Assembly (NCBI GenBank): GCA_947495125.1
Contig: CANLXL010000008.1
Span: forward strand, 124,001-188,000
Direction: 5' to 3'
Length of the DNA stretch: 64,000 nt
Origin: an uncultured Flaviramulus sp.
Lineage (GTDB): Bacteria > Bacteroidota > Bacteroidia > Flavobacteriales > Flavobacteriaceae
The position numbers were made by a program, and so were the translations under genes. Of the stretch, positions 1 through 7,870 are shown one piece after another. Each line of letters begins with the position of its first letter. Position 1 is the stretch's first letter. The notes under the pieces were generated by a model, which was not told the DNA's origin, did no database searches, and saw nothing but the letters and a program-made list of their open reading frames with translations.

Positions 1-72
1 CTAAGAACGAAAAAACAAAAAATACAACAACTCTGTAATATGTGGTATGCAATATCTTGAAATTCATAGTTT

Positions 73-528
73 TTAATGATTTAATTTTACAAAATGTAAC
101 GCTTTGAAATACGCATTACTTTTAGTTTCTAACTCCTCAATAATTAGTTTTTCTTCAGAAATCATAAGCACTTTATAAGGGTATACTTTACTTGTTGCTT
201 CATTCTTGATTTTTAGAATTTTACCATTTGGATTCAATTCCCAGACTCCTTCTGAGCTTCTTCCATCTGATAACACTAATTTAAATGTGTTGTCGTTCCC
301 AAAAATCATTTGCCTGTCTTTATATAGGTTTTCAACCGCTTTACGAGGTGCTTCATTTAAGCTATTAAAAACGGCTTTCGTATCATTGTTCATGCTTTCA
401 AAAGCGGCTTCATAGTTGAAAGACCATGCTCCAGTAAGCTTTGATTCTGAAGTGTTTTGCCCTGTACTCGTAAACGGGAAGCTTAAAAACAGTGTTACTA
501 ATCCAATTGATATACTCGATAATTTCAT
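73..528 (-). CDS. Small exported protein, lipocalin-like
   Basis: A 151-residue protein with an N-terminal signal peptide (about residues 1-23, ending near STGQ). The mature part begins with a GAWSFNY stretch, then GVWELNPNGKILKIKNE, then several short hydrophobic beta-type strands. This pattern (xGxW near the start, a later GxWxL) is what is seen in Bacteroidota lipocalin-like domains, but no specific ligand or activity can be read. The gene starts 12 bases after the stop of the last fibre gene on the same strand, so it is probably the distal gene of that operon. Function unknown; assignment to a lipocalin-like fold is inference. Confidence 0.75.
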   Translation of the reverse strand: MKLSSISIGLVTLFLSFPFTSTGQNTSESKLTGAWSFNYEAAFESMNNDTKAVFNSLNEAPRKAVENLYKDRQMIFGNDNTFKLVLSDGRSSEGVWELNPNGKILKIKNEATSKVYPYKVLMISEEKLIIEELETKSNAYFKALHFVKLNH

Positions 529-540
529 ATGAGCTTTATT

Positions 541-1569
541 TTAGTTTTCTTTATTTTTTAATAATGTTTGCTCCAGTTTCAAAAGGCGCTCTTCCAATTC
601 ATGATTAATCACCTCTTGTTGTTTCAATTGATTTTCCTGGGTCTCGATCTTTTTCTCCTGATCGATGGCGTATAGGGTTAGTTCTTCAATTTTCTGCAAC
701 AGCTTAGCATTCATATCACCTAAAAGAATACCATTTTCGATAGCCTCTGTGGCTGGTGGAATGTTCTGTAAATGCCCTTTTTCTTTAATATGTTGTTCTA
801 CTTCTTCTAAAGTTGGAAGTTTGTATTTTTTTTCAAAAACGAAATCACTCCAACCAGTTAAATCAACACGCACTTCTTTAGCATGTATTTTCCCGTTTAC
901 AGCTAGTTTTTCGTCTGGAGTAGTCGTGCCAATACCAACATTATTAAGATCATCAACTAATAAAGCTGAACCAGAATTTTCGGCATTACCAGATACTAAA
1001 GCATTGGTGAGATTATTACCAATAAAAGCATCATCTATTAACCAAGTAGCAATAACTGCCCGTTCCGATTCGGAACTGTTTGATTGCATCACTTCATAAG
1101 CGATATGATTAGGTTGTATATTATTTGTAGAAGTTCCAGAGCCTCTAAAAATCGCAGCATAAGGCCTTCTAGAACTATAATCAATCCCGCTTCCTAATTT
1201 AAAAAGTCCTAATCTTCTAGCAGCCTCTTTCAAGTTTGAAGTAACTTGATTTTCCCACGCATCATAGGAAGTTAATATGCCAATATACCCGCGTTGAAGA
1301 TTATTGAGTGCCGTTGCTAAATTATCTGATGCAGCAGAATTGCCATAAGTGTCATAAGTTGTTGACGACACATGTTGATGAGTACTTGCATTAACAATAG
1401 TTAAGCATAAACCTCTACCTCCACCATTAACTAATGTTTGAGTATTAAGCTTAACTACGCGATTTGAACTATAATTATAGCCAGTCCCTTTAATATAAAC
1501 ACTAGTTTGAGCACTTAAACATAAGGTTATAAAAGTGAAAAAGTAGAAAATAAAATATTGTCTAATCAT
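541..1569 (-). CDS. Exported fibre-like protein 1 with shared C-terminal module
   Basis: A 342-residue secreted protein: signal peptide (residues 1-20), a variable central domain, a NVGIGTTTPDEKLAVNGKI linker, then the C-terminal module common to the neighbouring genes (VRVDLTGWSDFVF, LPTLEEVEQHIKEKGHL, GILLGDMNAKLLQKIEELTL) and a terminal coiled coil. The NVGIGTT repeats are found in many Bacteroidota adhesin or fibre-like proteins. This is the most divergent minus-strand copy (KIHAKEV in place of NIHTKEV). It is gene five of five in a tight tandem operon, 3 bases after the preceding gene. The role is unknown; a trimeric surface fibre or secretion substrate is inferred from the coiled coil and the repeats. 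It is not a phage gene by context. Confidence 0.8.
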   Translation of the reverse strand: MIRQYFIFYFFTFITLCLSAQTSVYIKGTGYNYSSNRVVKLNTQTLVNGGGRGLCLTIVNASTHQHVSSTTYDTYGNSAASDNLATALNNLQRGYIGILTSYDAWENQVTSNLKEAARRLGLFKLGSGIDYSSRRPYAAIFRGSGTSTNNIQPNHIAYEVMQSNSSESERAVIATWLIDDAFIGNNLTNALVSGNAENSGSALLVDDLNNVGIGTTTPDEKLAVNGKIHAKEVRVDLTGWSDFVFEKKYKLPTLEEVEQHIKEKGHLQNIPPATEAIENGILLGDMNAKLLQKIEELTLYAIDQEKKIETQENQLKQQEVINHELEERLLKLEQTLLKNKEN

Positions 1570-1572
1570 AAT

Positions 1573-2496
1573 TTATTCTTTTAATTTTTTTTGAATTTCT
1601 TTAATAGTTTCTGCTTGCGCTTCAATAAGTTTTTGTTGTTCTATTGTATAAAGCATCAACTCCTCAATCTTCTGAAGAAGTTTTGCATTCATATCCCCCA
1701 AAAGAATTCCTTCTTCTACCACCTCTTTCGCTGAAGGAATATCCTTTAAATGCCCTTTTTCATTAATATGGTTTTCAACGTCTTTAAGTGTAGGTAAGTT
1801 GTAATCTTCTTCAAAAACGAAATCGCTCCAACCACTTAGGTCGACCCGTACTTCTTTGGTGTGGATGTTGCCATTTACGGCTAGTTTTTCGTCGGGGGTG
1901 GTGGTGCCGATGCCAACGTTGCCAGAATTATCGGTTCTAATTAATTGTCCAACATCGTCCTTCAAAGTGAAAACCGGTGAGCCGAAAGAATTTGAAGGAT
2001 CAATTTCGGTGTATGTATCATTGTAATTTATCACTGCTCCTGATGAAGCTTCCAATTGAAGATTGGTCAGGGCCCAATCATCTAATTTCAGATATACTAA
2101 ATATTTGCTACTAGACGAATCATCAAAAACTACAATATCTGAAGCACTGCCAACGTCTCCATAGGTGCTTCCTAAAGTTTTAAACCCGCTCCGTACTGAA
2201 AATTTAATGTCAATGGTTGATTTTCCCTGCGTATCTGTATGCCCAGCGAGTATACCACTTATCCTAAACTCTCCATTATTGTATGCAACAGCTCCTAACT
2301 GATAATATCTTGGGGCTATACCAGAGCCCATTGTATAGTAAACCCTATAAGCATTTGTGCTTCCTAATTGAAGATAAGTGTTTGGAGATGTCGTTCCTAT
2401 TCCCACATTCCCAGAAGAAGGAAAGGTGTTAGTTTGGGCTGATAAACAGAAACCTGTAAGAAGGAGTAGAAAGAAAATTAATCGCGAATATTTCAT
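1573..2496 (-). CDS. Exported fibre-like protein 2
   Basis: A 307-residue paralogue. The signal peptide (about 1-20) is followed at once by SGNVGIGTTSPN, so the linker motif occurs twice, near residue 28 and again before the C-terminal module. The middle (about residues 45-185) is unrelated in sequence to the siblings. The C-terminal module (VRVDLSGWSDFVFEEDYNLP, GHLKDIPSAKEV, LLGDMNAKLLQKIEEL) is almost identical to those of the copies at 2501-3637 and 3639-4487. It ends in a short coiled coil. Gene spacing to both neighbours is under 5 bases, so it is co-transcribed. Function unknown. Confidence 0.8.
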   Translation of the reverse strand: MKYSRLIFFLLLLTGFCLSAQTNTFPSSGNVGIGTTSPNTYLQLGSTNAYRVYYTMGSGIAPRYYQLGAVAYNNGEFRISGILAGHTDTQGKSTIDIKFSVRSGFKTLGSTYGDVGSASDIVVFDDSSSSKYLVYLKLDDWALTNLQLEASSGAVINYNDTYTEIDPSNSFGSPVFTLKDDVGQLIRTDNSGNVGIGTTTPDEKLAVNGNIHTKEVRVDLSGWSDFVFEEDYNLPTLKDVENHINEKGHLKDIPSAKEVVEEGILLGDMNAKLLQKIEELMLYTIEQQKLIEAQAETIKEIQKKLKE

Positions 2497-2500
2497 AAAA

Positions 2501-3637
2501 TTATTGTTTTTTAAGGTGAATCAGTTTTTCTATGTTTTGTAATCGTTCTTCGAGCGCCTCAATCCTTAAGTCTTTTTTAATTGAATGTTCCTCTTGCACT
2601 TTCAATTTCTTTTCTTGGGCAATGGTATAAAGTGTCAACTCCTCAATTTTCTGTAGCAGCTTAGCATTCATATCTCCCAAAAGAATACCGTGCTCGGCAA
2701 CTTCTTTGGCTGAAGGAATATCTTTTAAATGGCCTTTTTCTTTAATGTGGTTTTCTACATCTTTAAGTGTTGGTAAGTTGTAATCTTTTTCAAAAACAAA
2801 ATCACTCCAGCCAATCAGGTCGACTCGTACTTCTTTGGTGTGGATGTTGCCATTTACGGCTAGTTTTTCGTCTGGGGTTGTGGTGCCTATGCCGACATTG
2901 CCATATCTTGTAATTCTGACGCTTTCGTACATTGGTCCTGAGCCGTCGGTTCCCTTTGTGAAAAAAGCTAAGCCTATATAGTCAGAATCAGTATGCTCCT
3001 GTACAGCGGTAATAGCGGCTCTTCTTCTAGAACCTGTTTTCCAAGTGATTCCGCCAAAATAATTGCCATTACCGATACTGCCAGTTGTTAGGGATATGTG
3101 GTCTTGGGATTCTGCGCCCATATTGGAATTAAATAGGTTTGGGTTATAGATTTCTAATTTTTGGCCTGGATTATTGGTCCCAATTCCTATATTACCTCCA
3201 TTAAAGTAAGAATTACCGTTAGAGTGAATTAAAAATTTGTCTACAACATCATCACTTCTCCCAACCATATAACCATCTGCCATTCCATTCATTGCAACTC
3301 GATAACTACTCCCTTTATTGACAGTAATAAATTTCGATGCTTGGAAATAACCACTTGTTTTAAAATCACCAAGTGTGTTTAACCCTGCAATTGGAGTTGC
3401 TCCATGAAGTCCCCATGTCCATCCACGATCTGAATGATTACTCATATTCATTTTAACACTAAAAGAAGTTACAGGGCCAAAGTGATATTCAGAACTATTT
3501 CCCATGTGAATTTTATAATGATCACTATTCCAAAGGCGAACGCCGTAACCATCACCGGCAGTTACAGGGTAATAAGTTTGTTGCGCATATAAACAAATAT
3601 TTGTAATAAGTGCGAAGAAATAAATGAGTCGTTTCAT
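2501..3637 (-). CDS. Exported fibre-like protein 3
   Basis: A 378-residue paralogue with signal peptide (about 1-18). Two NIGIGTNNP / NVGIGTTTP linkers surround a variable beta-rich domain that contains a SRRRAAIT stretch typical of receptor-binding fibre heads in Bacteroidota proteins (resemblance only). The shared C-terminal module and a long coiled coil end the protein. It is followed one base later by the next gene, consistent with a single transcript reading 5536 to 73. Function unknown; probably extracellular. Confidence 0.8.
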   Translation of the reverse strand: MKRLIYFFALITNICLYAQQTYYPVTAGDGYGVRLWNSDHYKIHMGNSSEYHFGPVTSFSVKMNMSNHSDRGWTWGLHGATPIAGLNTLGDFKTSGYFQASKFITVNKGSSYRVAMNGMADGYMVGRSDDVVDKFLIHSNGNSYFNGGNIGIGTNNPGQKLEIYNPNLFNSNMGAESQDHISLTTGSIGNGNYFGGITWKTGSRRRAAITAVQEHTDSDYIGLAFFTKGTDGSGPMYESVRITRYGNVGIGTTTPDEKLAVNGNIHTKEVRVDLIGWSDFVFEKDYNLPTLKDVENHIKEKGHLKDIPSAKEVAEHGILLGDMNAKLLQKIEELTLYTIAQEKKLKVQEEHSIKKDLRIEALEERLQNIEKLIHLKKQ

Positions 3638-3638
3638 G

Positions 3639-4487
3639 TTATAATTTTTCTAGTATTTTTTTGATAATTTCAGCTTGACCTTTCAAAGCCTTGGATTGAT
3701 TGTCTATGAGTTTTTGTTGCTGAATTGTATAAAGCGTCAACTCCTCAATCTTTTGAAGTAGTTTCTCATTCATATTTCCCAAAAGAATTCCTTCTTCTGC
3801 CACCTCTTTCGCTGAAGGAATATCCTTTAAATGCCCTTTTTCATTAATATGGTTTTCAACGTCTTTAAGTGTAGGTAAGTTGTAATCTTCGTCAAAAACG
3901 AAATCACTCCAACCACTTAGGTCGACCCGTACTTCTTTGGTGTGGATATTCCCGTTTACGGCTAGTTTTTCGTCTGGGGTGCTGGTACCAATGCCGACGT
4001 TACCATTATAAGCAAGGAAAAAATCATTTTCTCCGAAATTCAACCGTCCAAATTTAGAGGTTAGAATAACGGTATCACCGCCATTAGGCAGTGCGCCATT
4101 AAAAATAGAACCTCCGATCCAGGCGGATTGGTTGAAATAGATCTTCATCGAATTAATGGTCTTGCTGAAGTTCACTTCCAGATATGCCTTTGTTCCATCG
4201 TAAGTAATTCGGGCTTCTGTCCAATAGCCTTTATCACTTATGGAGACAAGGTTGAGTCCACCATAATTTGACCAGCCCTTTAGCCATGAAATTTTTGCTA
4301 CTCTGGGTTCAGAATCTCCTCCTGTAGTCATTAATATAACCTCATGGTATCCTCTGCCTGAAGCACCAGTGAGTTGAGCCACTCTTTTCCACCCGGCGAC
4401 ATCAACACTTACAGTGTTGGTAAGCTCATTTTGGGAATATGTATGAAGTGCTAATAGAAGCGCGATTCCGTATAATATGGTCTTCAT
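3639..4487 (-). CDS. Exported fibre-like protein 4
   Basis: A 282-residue paralogue, the shortest of the minus-strand set. It has a signal peptide (about 1-18) and a variable domain rich in aromatic and Gly residues (about 25-155). Only one NVGIGTSTPDEKLAVNGNI linker is present, followed by the shared C-terminal module and a short coiled coil. The variable domain (WKRVAQLTGASGRGYHEV, then WLKGWSNYGG and ARITYDGTKAYLEV) resembles the small beta-sandwich domains seen in other Bacteroidota fibre-like proteins; this is a resemblance only. Function unknown. Confidence 0.8.
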   Translation of the reverse strand: MKTILYGIALLLALHTYSQNELTNTVSVDVAGWKRVAQLTGASGRGYHEVILMTTGGDSEPRVAKISWLKGWSNYGGLNLVSISDKGYWTEARITYDGTKAYLEVNFSKTINSMKIYFNQSAWIGGSIFNGALPNGGDTVILTSKFGRLNFGENDFFLAYNGNVGIGTSTPDEKLAVNGNIHTKEVRVDLSGWSDFVFDEDYNLPTLKDVENHINEKGHLKDIPSAKEVAEEGILLGNMNEKLLQKIEELTLYTIQQQKLIDNQSKALKGQAEIIKKILEKL

Positions 4488-4492
4488 AATAT

Positions 4493-5536
4493 CTATTCTT
4501 TGTTTTCTAATTTTTCAATTTTTTCAAGTAAGAGTTTCAATTTCTTTTCCTGGGCAATGGTATAAAGCGTCAACTCTTCAATCTTCTGAAGCAACTTAGC
4601 GTTCATATCTCCCAAAAGAATCCCCCGTTTGGCTACCTCTTCTGCGGAAGGAATGTCTTTTAAATGGCCGTTTTCTTTGATGTGCTTTTCTACTTCCTTA
4701 AGTGTTGGTAAGTTGTAATCTTCGTCAAAAACGAAATCGCTCCAACCTATAAGATCGACCCTAACTTCTTTAGTATGGATATTCCCGTTTACAGCAAGTT
4801 TTTCATCGGGAATAATGGTACCGATGCCAACATTACCATTTTCATTTATAGTCATTCTGTTTTTTAAGCCACTATTATAGGTGTAAAAGTGAATTTTTGA
4901 TTTAGTATCTGTACCTAATTGTTGCACTTGAATTTTACCGGTAGGCGACCAGGAAGGACCATTATGAAAATCAATAGATGTTGATTGATTTGAACCTCCA
5001 CCTGAATTTACTAATGATAGCACTCTAGCTTCTGCACTTGCTTTGGAAACCCCAAATTGAGCAACAGCTGATGGGGAGTTTGTTGTTTTTGTTCCAACAT
5101 TGAGTTGAGAATTTGGAGCAGTAGTACCAATGCCGACATTACCATTCACAACATAAAAATTAGAGTTAGCTTTTGTCCATGTCCTGTGTATTTCGAAAAC
5201 ATCTTTTTCTCCATCGTTCCAATGTCTGTTTCTAAAAACGGCATAATCTTGATCTCCATCGTCCCTAGTATGAAAGACTAAACGGTTTTTATTAGGGCCA
5301 TAATTTTCTGAAAATATATAGCTATCATCACCGTTTTCAGATTTGAAATATAATCTTGCGGAATAGGCCCCCAAATCCAAAAATTTGAGATTGGTACCAT
5401 CCCAGGTTAGGTATGGGCTTGCACCAAAGACACCATTATTATTAAATTGAATTTCTTGGTTATTGCCAGCAGGTGATTGGCTTAATACTATCTTCAAAGA
5501 AAAACAAAACAAAAAAGCAAAATTATATTTTTTCAT
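4493..5536 (-). CDS. Exported fibre-like protein 5, first gene of the operon
   Basis: A paralogue of about 347 residues. An ATG 48 bases further upstream is in frame, but the ATG at 5536 begins a proper signal peptide (MKKYNFAFLFCFSLKIVLSQ), so I take that start. The mature protein starts with AGNNQEIQFNNNGVFGA, a motif common at the head of Bacteroidota fibre proteins, followed by two NVGIGTT linkers and the shared C-terminal module with terminal coiled coil. It is the promoter-proximal gene of the minus-strand fibre operon. A promoter-like box and a palindromic operator lie 37-93 bases upstream of the start. Confidence 0.8.
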   Translation of the reverse strand: MKKYNFAFLFCFSLKIVLSQSPAGNNQEIQFNNNGVFGASPYLTWDGTNLKFLDLGAYSARLYFKSENGDDSYIFSENYGPNKNRLVFHTRDDGDQDYAVFRNRHWNDGEKDVFEIHRTWTKANSNFYVVNGNVGIGTTAPNSQLNVGTKTTNSPSAVAQFGVSKASAEARVLSLVNSGGGSNQSTSIDFHNGPSWSPTGKIQVQQLGTDTKSKIHFYTYNSGLKNRMTINENGNVGIGTIIPDEKLAVNGNIHTKEVRVDLIGWSDFVFDEDYNLPTLKEVEKHIKENGHLKDIPSAEEVAKRGILLGDMNAKLLQKIEELTLYTIAQEKKLKLLLEKIEKLENKE

Positions 5537-5572
5537 CTTTTTTAATGGACTAAGTTTTGAATGTTTAACACC

Positions 5573-5580
5573 CAAAGCTA
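5573..5580 (-). promoter_or_regulatory. Candidate -7 promoter box of the fibre operon
   Basis: On the minus strand the sequence is TAGCTTTG, a full match to the Bacteroidota -7 consensus TAnnTTTG. No TTG is found at the usual -33 distance, which suits an activator-dependent promoter. The palindrome at 5611-5629 lies 34 bases upstream of the TTTG core. Confidence 0.55.
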
Positions 5581-5610
5581 CCAAATCAAAACAACAATAG
5601 TTAAGAATTA

Positions 5611-5629
5611 TCCTTACAATTAGTAAGGA
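5611..5629. promoter_or_regulatory. Palindromic operator, copy 1 (fibre operon)
   Basis: Perfect inverted repeat TCCTTAC-N5-GTAAGGA. An identical pair of arms with the same spacer length occurs at 6731-6749 ahead of the secretion operon. In both places a TTTG promoter core starts exactly 34 bases from the palindrome edge, and 12 of the first 15 bases beyond the palindrome also agree. An extra half site GTAAGG lies at 5645-5650. The position (about 55 bases upstream of the expected transcription start) suits an activator, most likely the response regulator encoded between the two copies; that last step is inference. Confidence 0.65.
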
Positions 5630-5987
5630 ATTTTTATTTTTTTTGTAAGGCTTTTAAGAAGGATGATTGAGCGGGTATTGTTTAATATAAGATGCTCATA
5701 AATAAGATGATATGGCATCTGTCGATGCTCAAAAGATTCTAAAAAATGATAGGTGCTAACAATAAACTTAAAATTAAAAGGTTTTATTCCTGTTTTAAAA
5801 CTTAAATTTTTGCCTGAAAGTACTGCAAATAAAGCGGTAGGGAAAAACCATATAAAATCTAAGGTTTTTCTTTGTGGGGTTTTAAAAATTATTTATAGAT
5901 TAGTGCTGTATTATAGTGGCCGTAATCCTGTTGTTATGAGCGAAATAATGACGCCATGAACACCTGGGTTTTAGGTTTACGACTTAG
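5630..5987. other. Intergenic region before the response regulator
   Basis: About 360 bases with no convincing gene. It holds the GTAAGG half site at 5645 and a weak hairpin around 5843-5872 (AAAACC...GGTTTT). A 68-codon open frame at 5753-5959 has no signal, no recognisable domain and poor codon use, and is not called. No clear TAnnTTTG promoter for the response regulator is seen. Confidence 0.5.
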
Positions 5988-6695
5988 ATGATTATTAATA
6001 AAAGTTCAAACATAGCAAAGATGACAAAACCCCTTAAAGTCTTAATTATTGATGATCATATAGCAATAATTGAAGCCTACCAACACGCATTTTCCCGATT
6101 AAGCGCAAATGAAGATTATACATTTAAAATTGATTCCTCAACAAGTTGTGATCAGGCCATTTTAAAAATGAATGATGCTTTAACAGCAGAACCATATGAC
6201 TTATTTTTTCTGGATATAAGTTTACCACCCTCTAAAGATGGTCGCATTTTATCCGGAGAAGATTTGGGGAAAGAGATACGCCGGTCTTTTCAAAAGGCTA
6301 AAATAATTGTATCGACCCATCATAGTAACAACTATAGAATATACAGCATTTTTAATCGGGTAAATCCGGAAGGACTTTTAATTAAAAGTGAGGCAGGTTT
6401 AACCGATTTTATGACAGCCATTAAAACGGTATTGCAGGGGTGTCCTTATTATACTAAAACGGTATTGGAGTTCTTTAGGAGAAACATAGCGAACCATTTT
6501 AATATCGATGATAAAGACCGGCAATTGCTATACGAATTATCTAAAGGCGCCAAATTGAAGGATTTGTCCGAGTCTGTTAATTTGTCCATTGGAGGTATAG
6601 AACGTAGAAAGCGTCTGTTAAAACAAACCTTTAATGCAGCCGATAAGAGTGATTTAATGTTAGTAAAAACAGCTAAAAAACATGGCCTTTTATGA
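5988..6695 (+). CDS. Response regulator (REC + LuxR-like HTH)
   Basis: A 235-residue protein. The receiver domain (about 16-145) shows the acidic pocket D22-D23 in LIIDDH, the phospho-acceptor D76 in FFLDISLP, and a Lys near 132 (LIKSEAG). The C-terminal part (about 175-225) is a helix-turn-helix of the LuxR/NarL type (LLYELSKGAKLKDLSESVNL). Met12 (base 6021) is an equally good start and would put the receiver domain at the N terminus. The gene sits alone between the fibre operon and the secretion operon, with one copy of the same palindrome on each side. It is therefore the best candidate for their common activator (inference). No cognate kinase is next to it. Confidence 0.88.
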   Translation: MIINKSSNIAKMTKPLKVLIIDDHIAIIEAYQHAFSRLSANEDYTFKIDSSTSCDQAILKMNDALTAEPYDLFFLDISLPPSKDGRILSGEDLGKEIRRSFQKAKIIVSTHHSNNYRIYSIFNRVNPEGLLIKSEAGLTDFMTAIKTVLQGCPYYTKTVLEFFRRNIANHFNIDDKDRQLLYELSKGAKLKDLSESVNLSIGGIERRKRLLKQTFNAADKSDLMLVKTAKKHGLL

Positions 6696-6730
6696 TGTTT
6701 TTTTAGCCAATAGATATGAGCTAATGAAAA

Positions 6731-6749
6731 TCCTTACTAAATGTAAGGA
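6731..6749. promoter_or_regulatory. Palindromic operator, copy 2 (secretion operon)
   Basis: TCCTTAC-N5-GTAAGGA, arms identical to those at 5611-5629 and continuing with TAAATCTTAGCAATT, which parallels TAATTCTTAACTATT at the other site. It lies about 180 bases upstream of the prepilin gene start and 34 bases upstream of a TTTG core. Confidence 0.65.
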
Positions 6750-6780
6750 TAAATCTTAGCAATTATATAATAATGATTCG

Positions 6781-6788
6781 TATTTTGG
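6781..6788 (+). promoter_or_regulatory. Candidate -7 promoter region of the secretion operon
   Basis: TATTTTGG, an imperfect TAnnTTTG box whose TTTG core (6784-6787) is at exactly the same distance from the palindrome as in the fibre operon. This predicts a 5' untranslated region of about 140 bases before the prepilin gene, in which I see no stable structure. Confidence 0.4.
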
Positions 6789-6929
6789 TGCTGTTTAATC
6801 ATTCGAAGTTAATAGGCTTTTAAAGTGCTGATAATCAGTTTGGATAAGCTTTTTAAGTCAAAATTGTACTATAAATATTGTTAAATCAAGTTGTACTGAA
6901 TTTGAACAAAAATTTGATACCATTTAATT

Positions 6930-7382
6930 ATGATAAAGATTCAAGAAATATCCTGCTTTTCAAAGCAAAGAAATAAACAAATAAAAATACTGAAATTACC
7001 AGCCTATAATTTGCAAGAGGTTTTAATCGTATTGGTTATTATAGGAATTTTGCTACTTCTTGCCTTACCCAATTTAATGCCTTTAATAAGCAAAGCAAAA
7101 AGTATTGAAGCCCAAACCCAGCTAAAATACATTTATAACTCCCAAACCAGTTATCGGTATATGTATTCCAAGTTTTCGCCGGATTTAAACGAAATTGATT
7201 TTGCGGCACCAAAAACGGTTAAAGAAGGCGGTACTAGTAATTATGTTTATGAAGTAATGACTGCCGATAATAATAGTTTCAAAGTAAGAGCAACGGCAAT
7301 TACCGATTTTGATGGCGATGGGATTTTTAATGTCTGGGAAATTGATGAAAACGGAAACCCGAAACAAACTGTAAAAGACTAA
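6930..7382 (+). CDS. Prepilin / major pseudopilin (GspG-like)
   Basis: A 150-residue type IV prepilin-like protein. A 25-residue basic leader is followed by YNLQEVLIVLVIIGILLLL, giving a class III signal with the conserved Glu at position +5 (residue 30). Residue -1 is Ala25 rather than the usual Gly. The N-terminal helix (26-55) is followed by a small globular domain of about 95 residues. Near the C terminus DFDGDGIFNVWEID is a DxDxDG-type loop, comparable to the calcium site of GspG pseudopilins. First gene of a nine-gene operon; the next gene, a prepilin peptidase, begins directly after its stop. It would be processed at the inner membrane and assembled into a pseudopilus. It is the only pilin in the window. 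Confidence 0.85.
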   Translation: MIKIQEISCFSKQRNKQIKILKLPAYNLQEVLIVLVIIGILLLLALPNLMPLISKAKSIEAQTQLKYIYNSQTSYRYMYSKFSPDLNEIDFAAPKTVKEGGTSNYVYEVMTADNNSFKVRATAITDFDGDGIFNVWEIDENGNPKQTVKD

Positions 7383-7868
7383 ATGGTTATCATGGTCATT
7401 AAAATATTACTTATCCTATGTTTAGGACTCATTCTTTTTCAGGATCTTAAAGAACGACAGGTCTATTGGTTTTTGTTTCCTATAGTGGCCCTTTGTGTTG
7501 GAGCTTTATTTTTTATGAAAACACTCCCCGAATTATTTTATACTTCGGTATTGCTCAATTTGACCTTTGTAGCTTTGCTTTTAGGGACTGTTTTTCTTTA
7601 TACCAAATACAAATTAAAAACGACTTTTTCTCAGGCTATAGGGCTGGGAGATGTTTTATTTTTATGTGCTCTGGCATTCGCTTATGCCTCCATATCCTTT
7701 ATGATTCTTTTACCGTCAGCGCTTATCTTTTCACTGATTTTGCACGTCTGTTTACCGAAAAATAAAAAAACAACCACAGTGCCTTTAGCGGGGTATATGA
7801 GTTTGTTTTTTGGAATTACTTATTTGGGATTTTGGTTCGGAATTATTAATTCGCTTTATCAGGTATAA
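7383..7868 (+). CDS. Type IV prepilin peptidase (A24, minimal form)
   Basis: A 161-residue integral membrane aspartic protease of the A24 family. The two catalytic aspartates are visible: D21 in FQDLKERQVYWF and D90 in the GLGD motif (residues 87-90). About five to six hydrophobic segments cover the protein. It lacks the N-terminal cytoplasmic methyltransferase/zinc domain of proteobacterial PilD, so it is a minimal form that may only cleave. It would cleave the prepilin encoded immediately upstream (adjacent, no gap). Met4 (7392) is an alternative start. The next gene starts 2 bases after its stop. Confidence 0.85.
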   Translation: MVIMVIKILLILCLGLILFQDLKERQVYWFLFPIVALCVGALFFMKTLPELFYTSVLLNLTFVALLLGTVFLYTKYKLKTTFSQAIGLGDVLFLCALAFAYASISFMILLPSALIFSLILHVCLPKNKKTTTVPLAGYMSLFFGITYLGFWFGIINSLYQV

Positions 7869-7870
7869 CT

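Noticed and set aside
206-1099. Plus-strand open frames opposite the fibre operon
   Set aside because: They are antisense shadows of genes with signal peptides and conserved modules; no domain or start context of their own.
5753-5959. 68-codon frame upstream of the response regulator
   Set aside because: No recognisable domain or signal, low-complexity composition and no promoter; treated as noncoding.
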